64,000 bases of DNA, from assembly GCF_000004075.3 (NCBI RefSeq), contig NC_026656.2:4030001-4094000 (forward strand), written 5' to 3'. This document shows positions 13,001 to 24,510 of the stretch, one piece after another (positions within the stretch are counted from its first letter, which is position 1; each line of letters opens with the position of its first letter). Origin of the DNA: Cucumis sativus. Lineage: Eukaryota; Streptophyta; Magnoliopsida; Cucurbitales; Cucurbitaceae. The position numbers were made by a program, and so were the translations under genes. The notes below the pieces were generated by a model that saw nothing but the letters and a program-made list of their open reading frames with translations, was not told the DNA's origin and searched no databases.

Positions 13001-16000
13001 CTGGGAGCATGATTTCTTTTATCAGACTTTTTCATCTTTCATTTCCAATTGGCATGGTCTTTTGTAATTCACCATTGGTGTTGGGAATTCTTTATGCTCC
13101 CTTCATTTCATTTATCAATGAAATTTCCTTCTCCTTTCAAAACAAATTATTATAATAAATTATAATTGGAACTTGTAAATTTTTCTTTTTGTACTTCTAC
13201 CAATATTTTAAGCTGTACTAATTATAAGATTTGATGGAACATGCAGACTTGTTGTACTACTTCAAGATAAGACATACATATACGACATAAATAGTCTCAC
13301 AATCTTGGACACGATTGATACGGTACCAAATTCAAAAGGTCAGGTTGGTATATATTCCTGTTGTATTTGCTATCTCCGGCATACTATGTTCATGCTAGAG
13401 AATTTTGTCTAAGTTTCTAGCATTTATTTACATTGCTGTTCTATTCAAGAATTTTCATTTGCTCATTGCATTGCAATGCTTGAACTTGGTAAAGAACTCT
13501 TAACTCTGTCATGTTTATATTTTTATGGCTCAAACACAATTGAGCAAAGGCTACATTCTCAATAAGTTTATCCAAATCTTGCATGCTTAATAAGCTAGGT
13601 TTTGATTCTGATGCATGAGTAATAAAGTAAAATTAAGTGACTGAGGGTTCTTTCCTGAACATGAAAAATTTTAGGAACCTGTGCATTCTCCCCCAGTTTG
13701 GATGGTTGCTTCTTAGCTATTCCAGCCAGCATCACCAAGGGATCTCTGTTGCTGTACAATGTCATGGAGCTTCAGCTGCACTGCGAGGTTTGGGCTTGAA
13801 CTTTCCTTGTTCTAGGGAAGGAAGAATAATGTATAGGTTACAATAAAAAATTGTTCTTCAACATGATCTGTATTTTTTAGAAATTGTCAGGTTTTATTTT
13901 ATGTTTTTTTGTTGTATGTGTGTGTGTCTTTACCATTGTTTTTGGAACGAGGAAATTGTCGTGGTTAGTAATGCAAATTTGTTGACACTGGTTAAATGTG
14001 CATCGGTGAGAGTGGGTAAAAATGCATGCACTAGTTTCAGGAAGTTTTGGGAACAGGATCTAGTCTGTACTGTCACACTCCTAACGACAATTGAACATAC
14101 TCGACGGTTTCAGTTTTTTCATATTTCTGATTGATCCTTGTGATTTGGGTTTTATTTATTGACCATGATCTGAAATGGCAATAATTTATGCAATTTATCC
14201 TATTTAATTGACCATATTTAAGTTGTAATCCTTTTTTGAATTTATCCAACTGTTTTGTGCAAATTTAATTACAGATAGAGGCTCATCGTGCACCACTAGC
14301 CACAATGGTTCTTTCTTCAAATGGGATGTACATAGCAACAGCATCAGAACAAGGAACTATGATAAGAGTGCATCTGGTATCCGAAGCAACTAAGGTGGAG
14401 AATCCTATACCATGCCCTCAAAAGTCTGTAAATTTTTATTGGATATTTTTACTAACAACCATGCAAGATGCTCTTAATGAGTTTTTAAATCGTGATCAGA
14501 AACAAGTTTTCACCATCCTATTCCTTCTAGAAACTTATAATAAAACCTCCTGTGGTTATTGGACTGGTCAAAACAACTTCACTTCTTTTCCCAGGAAATT
14601 TATTGGAGTGAGATTGGCAGCATTAAATGTCAGTCTCTCTCTGTGAAGCTTCTTTTTTTCCCTTAGGCTTTTCCTTCTTTATACGAAATGCTGAGACCAA
14701 AATAATTTTTTTCAAAAATAAAAGTGTGTATGTATTTTGCAGGAAAATAAAATAAATATCAACCGAGTTAAATTCTGCCTGTCATCATTTTTGTGGACAT
14801 AGTCGTAGAATTTTTCCTTCTTTCCATGGTATCTAACTCAAAAATTTTGGCAGTCATATAGTTTTCGCAGAGGATCATATCCATCAACTATATTTTCCTT
14901 GTCCTTTGGGCCATGTTCTCAAGTTCCAGAAATTTTGGTGGCAACTAGTTCTTCTGGTTCTGTTCATGTTTTTCCTCTTGGATTTGCTATAAACCAAAGG
15001 TGACTATTATGCATCTGTTCTCTCTTCAGAAATTCAGGAATGAGGTTAACTTATTTTTTTACATAATGTTGAAAGAGTATTTACGCATGCTTGTGGAATT
15101 CTTTATTTATTATTATTATTTTTTTAATATGTTCTGGGATTCTTTAATTGCATCTACAGCTAGGTTTTGGTTTTAGGTGCATCACTTCTGCTTCATGTCA
15201 ATCCTGCATATTGACATATGCATTATTCATCATTATCCTGATGTGTATTTCCCAACCTTTCAACCTTTGACTTCGATTGTTTTCTTTATTACTTCATTCT
15301 TTTTTATATTTCACCACAGAACTTTAAGGTTCTTAACAACATGTAAATCTTGCTGTCTGTTGGATTTTGAGTCTGATTATGAGGTTAGAGATGCAAGATA
15401 GTTTTCCCCAGCTTTTCTTAAGACTAGAAATTATTGAAAGAAAAAAAACTGTAATGTATTGTAATGTTTTTTCTTTTAAAGGTATTGTAATACAACTTGG
15501 GGTGGGGGAAATTGAACCCGGAACCACTTGTTCTCGGGTATATACAAGTGTCAATTGTGCTGAGCTTATGCTGGCAAGTAATGGAATGTTACCTGAAAAG
15601 AACTGTGAAGTTATGATGATAATTTCCTGCATTAGCAAAAATTCAAGTTAATGAGGTTTGGGAGGGTCATGTCAACTAAGAAATGTAGATATGAGCATGT
15701 CGTGATTTAGGTGTATGTACTCAAAGTATATAATTTTATTTTAAAAACCTATCAAGAATTCATACATCTGTGAAGTTTAAAATTTTCTATTCTTTTTTTA
15801 GAAAAAGATTTACTACTAATGCACGTTGACACGTACTTCACGGGTTTGGATATTCCCAAAACTTTTGGGTGTTCAGATGATATTTTGTTTTCTAGTGTCT
15901 TGCTTCTTAGAATGCGTCTCAGGTTACTAAAGTAATTCAAAGCCATTAAACTATTCTTATTCTAAAATTTTCCCTTCTTGCTGTAAGCTCTTCTTGGCAT

Positions 16001-17513
16001 CTTGAAATGATCTGATTGCCCTTCTGCTGATTATTAGCTTGACATAATCTGGTTTTTTTTTCCTCAGAAGCAGCAGAAGGTCAGGTGGCTTTCTTGGATC
16101 GATAATGCCTGATTCAATAAGTGATGCACTAGATCCAGCTCATCATCACATAGTTCATAATGCTGCACCAGCAGGAATCAAAAGGTATGACATGTTAATT
16201 GAGAAGGTCAGGTGTTTTTCTATTATTCAAGTCAGCAAATTCTGTTCCCCAAGAGAAAAGGAAAAATGAATTTGATCCTTGATCTACAAGTTTTTTGTAT
16301 TGTTTAAGCTCATTCAGAAACTTTTTTGGCACGAGAGATGTAGCTTTCTTTTAGAGAACCATGCAATCAATCATCCTAATTTGTGGACGATTCTTAATTT
16401 TTTGCTAAAAACCTCCAAGTTTAAGATTATTTGCTATCAAGTTTATGAAGCGTTCTTTTCCAGCTATGCAGTGATACGCAAGGTCGACAGGGTTTCTGAC
16501 CCTTCAACTTCTGAAATTGTAGCTTGCAGGTGAGTTGTTTCTAATTCTGCAAAATCCTTGAGTGCTCCCCTTTCTGCAACTCATCCTTCTGTTTTCTTCA
16601 AACCTGTTTTCGGATAACGTAGACATGTACATAACAAAAAACCTATCGCAAAACATCACTACAAAGAGACTTGGACCGCCTTGTTCCTTAATTCCACAAA
16701 ATAAAACCAATTTTCATTAGGTGAGGACCATATTTGCTTATTATAATCGTATGTTACAAAGCCCCATACTCCAAGTCCTAAGCGTACCGCCACTTTAATT
16801 TTGGAAACAAAATTCTTTGACACTCTCTGATAGGAAATCCCACAGGTTCCTTTCCACCTTAAGTGCCAATGACTAACCAAAAAAGAAATCCTAAATAAAA
16901 GGGTGTGAAGGATGTTCCTTTCCATCTTAGTAAGGGTATGTCAATAATTAGTTAGTTAGTTTGTTATCAATAGAGGGAAGGGGAGTCAACAATGTGGATT
17001 CTAAAAAATGGATCAGTGATGAAATTGGATTTATGGTATGTTCGTGCTCATGGTTTTTTTGTTTCGTAGGTGATATTATTTTCCTCCAAAAAAAATTATA
17101 CAAATTTATCGTTGATTCATTTTTTGACATCAAATCAAATTCGTTTCATTTTTTGACATCAAATCAAATTCGTTACTGGTCTTTCGATTTAAACTATATT
17201 TCAATTGTGGTAAGTTCTGAAAATTGAGGTCATCGAGTATATTGAATCATGATTCACTAGAACGTGGTCTTTGAAGGACCTCGTAAACAAACACAATGAA
17301 GTTAATAACTTATTGAAAATAATTGTTTTGGTGTAAGTTCTTCTCTCATTACATTTTGGATTTTGATACAGGGCCACATTAGCAATCATAACCTACAATG
17401 GTTACTTCCAGGAGTACACCCTAAGTCTCAACAACCATAATGAGTTCTCAAGAAGTCTGGACCGTGAATTCAATCTTATGACTGTGATAACTGATAACGA
17501 CGTTAGGTTATGA
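10028..17513 (+). CDS. ATG18B: Autophagy-related protein 18b (ATG18b), WD40/PROPPIN
   Basis: Eleven exons join in frame into 370 residues: 10028-10086, 10789-10862, 11591-11664, 11772-11881, 13247-13338, 13675-13787, 14275-14394, 14854-14999, 16068-16184, 16464-16529 and 17372-17513. All introns are GT-AG. The protein starts MANQPSSYPVLCASFNQDA and is collinear along its length with Arabidopsis ATG18b as I recall it. The PROPPIN phosphoinositide-binding motif FRRG is intact at residues 218-221. WIPI/Atg18 proteins fold as seven-bladed WD40 propellers that bind PI3P and PI(3,5)P2 on autophagic and endosomal membranes and work with ATG2 in phagophore growth and lipid transfer. The length is right for the short ATG18b subtype and lacks the long C-terminal extension of the ATG18f/g/h type. 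The ATG at 10,028 gives the conserved N-terminus. The gene converges on the TMEM208 homologue downstream. Introns hold repeat debris, but no coding lesion is visible. Confidence 0.95.
10607..10665 (+). pseudogene. U2 snRNA-like 5' fragment in ATG18b intron 1
   Basis: The stretch starting atacatatctcagcctttt, then ggctaaagatcaa, closely follows the 5' end of spliceosomal U2 snRNA (conserved CTCGGCCTTTTGGCTAAGATC core). It differs by a few substitutions and one inserted A. Similarity continues weakly through a TGTTCTT block and then stops. The branch-point recognition region (GTAGTA in U2) is altered to a GTTGACA-like sequence, and no plant snRNA upstream element (RTCCCACATCG type) is visible upstream. 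It is therefore most likely a truncated retrotransposed U2 pseudogene. Chance similarity is unlikely over the 20-base core. Confidence 0.6.
12931..13140 (+). mobile_element. LINE 3'-tail remnant in ATG18b intron 4
   Basis: The block with ttttgtaattcacc, then ggtgttgg, then cattatcaatgaaattt-type sequence near 13,055-13,130 resembles the 3' end of the LINE fragment at about 58,620-58,690 and two further tails in the same FLX-like intron. Non-LTR elements are often 5'-truncated on insertion and leave only such tails. No reverse transcriptase residues are recognisable here. Confidence 0.45.
15440..15600 (-). mobile_element. tRNA-derived SINE-like remnant in ATG18b intron 8
   Basis: Read on the minus strand, this block has an A-box-like stretch (complement of 15,550-15,570, containing AAGCTCAGCACAATTGAC). 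About 30-40 bases later comes a B-box-like GGGTTCAATTTCC (complement of 15,507-15,519), then an A-rich 3' side. That order and spacing fit the internal Pol III promoter of tRNA-related plant SINEs. The body is too short and diverged to be a functional tRNA. Confidence 0.45.
17116..17173. repeat. Perfect 29-bp tandem duplication in ATG18b intron 10
   Basis: The unit ttcattttttgacatcaaat plus nine further bases occurs twice back to back (17,116-17,144 and 17,145-17,173) with no mismatch. Sequence identity implies a recent duplication by slippage or repair. It lies within intron 10 (16,530-17,371), about 200 bases before the acceptor. Confidence 0.9.
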
Positions 17514-19334
17514 GTATGTTTGCGTTGTTAACCAACAACTTTTCTCAACTCTCTCATGGAAAGCCAAAGAGAGTTGAGAAAAGTTGTCGATTATGATAAC
17601 AACAAATGACACAATTGTTTGGTAAGAGCTTTCAATATACCAACCTACTGAAGAAACAAAAGGTAAAAAGTTCTTACAAAGTTAAGTAAATAGAAGAGAA
17701 AATAGAACCATAGGATTTAGGAAGTCTGTTAGTTAATAGTGGTATATAGTCATGGCATGCAGTATGTAAATTAAAAAATTCTATCTGCTCTTTTATTGTT
17801 TTTCTAAGTTATTCATTTTTTTTTTCCTTCCACCATTTTCTCCTTAAATGACTCATTTGTGATGTCAATAAGCTACTTTTTTGTTTCTCTTTTTAACATG
17901 GGTTAATTCAATCTCTTGAACTTAAAAGAAAGGACCAAAGCTCACTTCCACTATTATATTCGTTTTATATACTTCTATACGCATAAAGATTTTCTTTTTA
18001 AGAGATTCAACCTCAAATATTCAAACGACTTCATTTATTATAGGTTGGATAGTTGGATTGAATTGAGCAATTAGGTTAGATTGAGTCGAATTGAGCGGTA
18101 ATTCGAGCGACATTCAATTTTGTACTTTTTCATATCATATTTGGGTGTAAGAACCAAAATAGATACCTCCAGTCATTATATATTTCTCACTCTGTCTCGA
18201 TAAAATTAAGAGGCCAAAAAGTGAGTGAAAGCCATCAGATTTAAGTCGTATGTACAAATTGCTCTTTGAAAGCATCACTACATTTGTTTGTACAGACTTG
18301 AGTCGATTACAACTCAAACATTTTACAAGCAATAGATTCTTGAAACTTAGAGAAAATCTTGTAAATTTATAGACATCCAATTTTGTGTATCTAATAAATT
18401 TTTAACCTTCAATTTCACTTATAAAACTATCATTGATCTATTCAACATTATAAAATTCACAATAATTCATTGAATGTGAAATTGAGTCTAATAATCCATC
18501 AAAACAGGGTCAGCTAGCTCGTTGTTTTTAAAAAATTGCTAAAAAGTTGGTAAGTTTATGAGTTTAAGAATTCATGTGGGCATTGGGAAGGTCGTTTACT
18601 TTAGCTGTTTATCTATCAAATCAAGTACAGAACTTACGAAAGTGTTCAAAGCCATTTGAAATTTTGAATCTCAGAAATGGAAAGTAAACAAAAGGGAGCT
18701 TACTTTGTGTAGACTCTAGAATTGAACGTATGAACGTGTCTTTTAAAATAACCAATCAAATTTCATTTTAGAACTAATAAATTTCATAGCAATTTTCTTT
18801 CATAAAACCATTCTCTCTTTTTATTAATGTGTTTAAGTTCGGTTTATTTCCATAAAGTATATTTTGTTGGATTTTGTGGACAAGATATTGCTTTCATAAA
18901 ACCAGTACATTACTCCATCCATAAAAACTATAACTTAAAAAACTCAAGCATTACGGTGAGTAAAATTGTCGTAAGAAAATAACGCAAAATTGTTGAGCTC
19001 AAATTCTATCCACAAGTGTAGAAACAAATTTAAAAGAGATTTTAAACTCTATTGCTTTGGTATCTCTCTCTACTAAATGAAACCCAAAGCTGCAAAAGTT
19101 GTGTACCTGTTGATGTCATTTTGAAAGAGGAATCTGGATTGAACCTTCTAAAATCCTCAGTTGACTGAATAAAGAGTTTTTACAATGAACTGTTTCAGCC
19201 TCTCATACCTGTTTATAATTAGTCAGATCAAATACACATACTTAAATTAACTTCAAACGGTACCTATAACTCGACTGTGTCTTCATTCCTTTTCCTCAAT
19301 TTTGCATTTGATAACATAAGTTGATTAGTCTTTT
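17514..19334. other. Convergent intergenic region between ATG18b and TMEM208
   Basis: No gene is seen. The region contains the 3' flanks of two convergent genes, a perfect hairpin at 17,535-17,587, and AT-rich sequence. At about 18,040-18,110 there is a stretch of ttggattgaattgagc-type near-repeats. Confidence 0.6.
17535..17587. repeat. Perfect 20-bp inverted repeat with 13-base loop
   Basis: The left arm acaacttttctcaactctct (17,535-17,554) and right arm agagagttgagaaaagttgt (17,568-17,587) are exact reverse complements separated by 13 bases. It begins 22 bases after the ATG18b stop codon, so it probably lies in the 3' UTR and would form a very stable RNA hairpin. It could be the fused ends of a MITE or a foldback remnant. 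No function is shown by sequence alone. Confidence 0.9.
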
Positions 19335-22300
19335 TTATCTGTTCTTCGTCTTCATAAATTTCACTCTTGAGGCTTTCTTCTCCATCTTTTCCCTCTTCTT
19401 GCGAGTCTTCTCGTCCTCGGGTTCATCCTAAATTACACACACGAGTATATACGTGTATAAAAAGAGGAGGCCGGACCTTGATTTTAAATATAGAAATCTT
19501 GATTGGAGTGGGGAGAGATTACCTCAGAACCTTGCGACAACAAACCTCGAATAAAACCGGAAGATTTATATACTCCGAATCCTGGAATCTGCAGAAGAAC
19601 AGGAGAATGAACATTACATACTAATTAGATATGGATCCTTGGCAAAGTATTTTGAATTTTCTATTTGATGCAGTGATGCACAAACATTGATGTTTAGAAA
19701 TTCCCACCCAAAGATCAGGGTTGGCGCAAGGATATTAGTACTAATTATGCCTAAAGTTCAATTTCAAAAGTAAATAGACCTTACCACAAGGTAGGTGTAC
19801 CAAAACTTCCCGGAGAGGATTGACATTATTTGCACAAAGCTTGTAATGTAGATCACATCATGCATGTAGCTGCAAAAAACAAGATAAACCATCAAGATGT
19901 TTCGATTAGTTATTGAAATGTCAAGAAAGGGTTAACAGATGGAAGGCTAGCCATTTTGGATTCCAACCTCTTTTTTTAAATCAATCCATAATTTTTTCGG
20001 TAAAAGAAACAATTCATCATAAACAATGAAGAACCACGAACAGCAAAAGGTTGTTACATAAGGGATCACCAATTACTGACTAAAAAAGAAAAGATGAAAT
20101 GAGAGAAGGGATGCTTAGTTTTAGGGATGCTTAGTTTTACTCCCAAGAAAAAGCAGGCGACACAACAAGATTCCTAAAACGATTAAAAGAAGAAAAAGAG
20201 TCACTGAAAAGCCATTTGTTCCTTTCAATTACTTCATCCATATTATAAAGTATTAAACCCAACAAGTGGAAATCATTTTTAATTGAAGAGGAAACGACCA
20301 TGCAGGGACTTAAACACAAGACCTCCCTGGACCACCTGTTCTGATATCATATCAAACCACAAATTTAACCAAAAGCTTAGGCTGGTGGTTGAAGACAAAT
20401 TTAATTATATATCACCAACATAAAGGACTAGAGCTACTTATTACAATACAAGATTTTCCAAGTTGAAATCATTTAAACCCAATCTCTAATGTCTCCCAAC
20501 TCCCAACAAACACCACCTTTGCGACTGAATGAAAAACCCCACACAAAACTACTCAATATTTTGTAGGCCAAATATATTGCCATGGAATTGTTCTGTCACA
20601 TTGATGATGATAAACACATCAATTGATCAAAGCAACCAGTAGAGCAGAACCATTTACCAGAAAACTTAAAAACCAAATAAGCCAATACCTTTTTAAGCTG
20701 CAAGTTTGCTTATCACTATCCAATTTGAAATATGTTCAAGAAAATTAAAAGATCCAGTAAAGCAAACGACCAAACAACCATGATTTTTGTGTATATTGCC
20801 CTCATGGAGAGTTATTAAGCCAATCGACAATTATACTAAATATCAATTTACAATTCTGTAAATGAAGGTCAATTTAGTCATGAAATTTAGGCGGAAAGGA
20901 AATCGTAACTGTAGAGGAAACTGAAATAGAATAATATGCTACAGTTGTACATCAGTGAATTGAACCACCAATTGCCATGCACGAGTGATCTCTCATTGTT
21001 TTCTTTTTTTTTTTTTACTTGGGCCTAAGCCTTATCTCAGCTGCTAAAGGAAGGCCTTTGAAGCTACAAAATGTTGAGAAGAAAGGTTCTGACGAGGTTG
21101 ATATGGCCAGTATTTAAGAGATGAAGGAAGAAGAAAAAGGCGCTCAGGGATCTTAGAGCAAAGCCCCAACAAAAGGGGTAACTTTGAAGATGCTGGGCTT
21201 TTGAAGAGTGGGAAGAAATGAGAGTTAAGCCAAGCAAATCACTAGTTTCTTCCATTTCAAGCATTTTAGACTGAATTTTGTAATGACGATCAAGAAAAAT
21301 AGCTTCACCTTCCTCATCAAATTTGATATTTGGTGAACAATATCATACCAATTCTTAGCAAGTTTCAGAGAAACCGCTCACCTTAAACTTGGGTCACAGA
21401 ACAATTAATCATGCCAGGTCTGTACTCAACGATTACTTTATATAATGGAGATAAAAACATGCATGAAACTGAAATGTAATGGTTATACATTAAGAAGAAA
21501 GAAGACATACCCACAAATTCCACCAGTACTCATATCAAATCCACCATCTAGAAGTTCACCATCATCCCCATAGATTGGCTGTGCCATTTTTTCAAGTTGG
21601 TTGTAAGGAATAAAATAAGCTGCAGATGTGAAAATCAGACCAATCCAGTGTTTCCAGGTGAAACTTGAATGAAAAATCAGCATCCGAACCAATATATAAA
21701 TAACCTACATAAGCAACTTAAGTTACACAAAGTAAACAACATAAGCCACACTGCGCTCGTAGGCTTAATGAATCGTGATTAGAGCAAAAATGATGAAGTT
21801 TCTGGATATGCTCAGAACGGTGCTTATAAGTTGTACGGTTATACCTTTGACAAATCTTAAGAAAAATGCTAGAAAACCTAAACAAGAATTTACAAACCAA
21901 AAACAAACTCTGAACTTACTGCATGAAACAAAGACAATCTAAATAATTCTCCACCTTCCAATTCTCAAGTAATCTCATAGCATTGAAGAAATCACAAAAA
22001 ATCTCCCTCGATCTTACATTCCTACGTTTCTAGTTCACATTTGTTGATACCTGCTCTAATTTAATTAACAATAGTTTGATTCGGAGAACATGCATTTGGG
22101 GATTTTAGAAAAATAAATAAACAGAAAAAACTTTTTTCACTTCTTGTTATCAATAGCATTAGAAGTGAAACCGATAAATTAAAATTTTCAGTAGATGGAC
22201 AGAGAAACGAAGTAGTAAATTGTTTGTGTATGAAACAAACAGCTCATCCTACCCTACAATTACTTCCAAATCAATTAAAGAAAACGAAACAAAAAACCGA

Positions 22301-22691
22301 TCGATTTCGATTACTTCGAGAAACTCCAGAAAATCTTACAACAAGAATATTCAATTATCAACAGTAGGACAAAATCAATTGCTGCTCCTTTATGAAAAAA
22401 AAACATACAATCGTACAAAATGACTTCCACCTCCAAATTTCAAGTCAAATCACCAAAAGTAAAACACATAGTACAAAGGAAAAATCGATAGAACTCCAGA
22501 AATCTGCCAACAAGTAGAATTATTTATGAAGACGCATAATAAATCACAAACAACGGATAAAAAAGTGAAAAAGAATAGAGAGAAAATGATGAAATAGAAG
22601 TTCATACGTTGCAGGCAATGATAAGGCGACGAAGATTCGCCATATGACGAGCGTTCTCTTCCTTACGCTTCTTTGCACCTTGGTTTGCCAT
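19335..22691 (-). CDS. TMEM208: TMEM208 homologue (SND2-type ER membrane protein)
   Basis: Five exons on the minus strand join in frame into 173 residues: 22608-22691, 21511-21704, 19785-19869, 19523-19588 and 19335-19427. The N-terminus MANQGAKKRKEENARHMANL and the block IFHSSFTWKHWIGLIFTSAA match plant TMEM208 (DUF788) proteins. Three hydrophobic segments are visible, at about residues 22-42, 46-66 and 93-130. The C-terminus is Lys/Arg/Glu-rich and cytosolic by family precedent. TMEM208/Snd2 is an ER-resident component of the SRP-independent targeting route for membrane proteins; the human protein has also been linked to ER stress and autophagy. Intron 2 (19,870-21,510) is 1.6 kb and holds dispersed repeat sequence. 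The gene lies tail-to-tail with ATG18b, the same neighbours as in Arabidopsis as I recall. Confidence 0.95.
20280..20420. repeat. Dispersed plant repeat fragment in TMEM208 intron 2
   Basis: The sequence around gggacttaaacacaagacct, then ctgttctgatatcatatc, then accaaaagcttaggctggtg, resembles a very common plant dispersed repeat (the gacctcctgctctgataccat / ccaaaagcttaagct type seen next to retroelements). I cannot assign the element family by eye. It is intronic and does not disturb the reading frame. Confidence 0.4.
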
Positions 22692-24510
22692 CTATAGAAG
22701 CTGGATTCGGAAGCTGTAAGTTGAAATTAGAGCAGAATGTAGATGAGTTTGCAGCTGCGTATCTGAATGAACCGAAGATGGTGAAGAACAAGAATAAGAA
22801 GAACGAAGCGTCTGATTTGATTTTGACGTGTAAATCGGAGATGGTCGAATCATAATATTCATTTAATTTGTGAGAAGTAGAGGGACTCCAAATGAAATAT
22901 TTGGGTCTTTTTATCGTAACATTTTTTTTAGAGAAAATTTAATTTACAAATTATATCCCTAAATTATTGTTGTGAAGTAAGACGTAGAATTTTCAAAAAT
23001 AACAAATTTTAAAGGATATTTACGATTTATAATAAATTTTATCTGTAATAGTCATATATAAAATACTATCATCCACAGAATCCAAAATTTTGTATAGATA
23101 TCATTTTATTCATTTGTTATGTCAACTTAACTATACTCATGTAACAATATATCTAACATTTTTAGTTTATCAAGACTATGTCTCATTTTTTTTACTATTT
23201 GAACAATTCATATTGGTTTAGATTTAGTATAGATTACTCTTAACATTATGTTATATATACATACACGTTGCACACACACCACTATCTTTTATATTTTCTA
23301 AGTGTCTATTACCTCTGAAAAACTATGAGTTTTGTTTATTTTAGTATCAAAGGCGGGTTGTGAGGTGAGGTGAGCAATGAAGGTGAGACAGAGGTCGAAG
23401 TGTGAGGTGAGGTGAAAAGTGGAAGTGAGTAGTGAGGAGTAGTGAGGTGGACGAAGGTGGAGCTGCAAGGTGATGTGTCATGGAGGGACGTGTGTTCGGG
23501 AGATGAGAGTTGAGGTGAATAGAGATGGAGCCACCAAAGGTGTAAGAGTCGGTTCGGTTTTAATGCAGTTTTTAGTTTTGAAACCTAATCAAACTACATA
23601 ACTTAGGTTTCTTATTTTAACAACCGTACAAATATGATTTCAGTTCAGTTTACAAAACTATTCAACTTTTGCAATTTTGATGAACATACATATTTATTAC
23701 TATGAATCAGTCCTCGACTCTTGTAAATCCTAGTAACAATTTATCTTCTAACTTGTAGAAAAAGATTATTGCAATGAGTTGATGATAAACAAAACAAGCA
23801 GCTGAAAAGAAATTGACTCAAGGCTGCTAATTTGATAGTTGTGTTTTTCTACATGTTAGCAGCAATAGAAGTATATAACAAAGACTATTACTGGTAGATT
23901 GATTTAAAGAAGTTAACAAGAAATACAATTTTCATGATTGGCAATGATAAAAATATATCAGGTTCATCACTTGATTATGACTCATTTATCCAAAAGAGTA
24001 ACTATATTTGTTTTTTCTTTTAAAATAATAAATTAATTAACCATAAACGAAAACGAAACAAAAGGAATAAAGGAAAAAGAAACCTATTGTACATCACATC
24101 CTGAAATGCCTATAAATTCATTCCTACAAATCATATGGATTAATACTAACTTAGAACTTTTTAATTTTATTTTTTTCAAATCACGATGATTAATACCAAC
24201 TTAGTACATTTTGTGCAACCCTTCCTATCTAATAGGAAAAGGATCTCATGATCCTGAACTGGGATCGCAAATCCCAAGTTTTGCTTTCAAAGTAGAACAG
24301 AAACCCTCATAAGGTAACAAGTAACAACAATAAACAATGAACCATTCATGGGAACAACCAACCATACCCCAAAATTTAAACATTACCATCAGTTCATGAT
24401 CACTAAATCCAGGAAGAAACAATGGTCAATACATACAGGAATCGTTTTTTTTTTTTTTTTTGTACTTTTTCTCTTACCGTTGTCGTAAATACAAATCGAG
24501 TAAGGCCAGA
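22692..24510. other. Intergenic region between TMEM208 and TPR1
   Basis: No gene is recognised. It contains the upstream region of the TMEM208 homologue, a G-rich minisatellite (23,349-23,530) and the 3' flank of the TPR1-type gene with a long T-run near 24,447-24,463. From memory, Arabidopsis has an AFG1-like ATPase between these two genes; nothing like it is visible here. Confidence 0.55.
23349..23530 (+). repeat. G-rich, C-poor degenerate minisatellite (GAGGTG/GTGAGT)
   Basis: About 180 bases are built from variations on gtgaggtgag, gaggtggac and agtgaggagtagtgagg. There is strong strand asymmetry: G is abundant and C scarce on the plus strand, in otherwise AT-rich surroundings. No stable period is obvious. 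Many GG runs mean quadruplex or R-loop formation is conceivable but unproven. Confidence 0.7.

Noticed and set aside
14395..14646. Read-through of ATG18b exon 7 into the intron as a longer protein
   Set aside because: Splicing at 14,394 joins AAG to TCA TAT AGT TTT and gives the conserved FRRG region. The read-through sequence has no family similarity.
16504..16925. Overlapping minus-strand open frames in ATG18b intron 10
   Set aside because: They match no family I recognise, are short and in different frames, and lie in an intron. They may be transposon debris but there is no supportable call.
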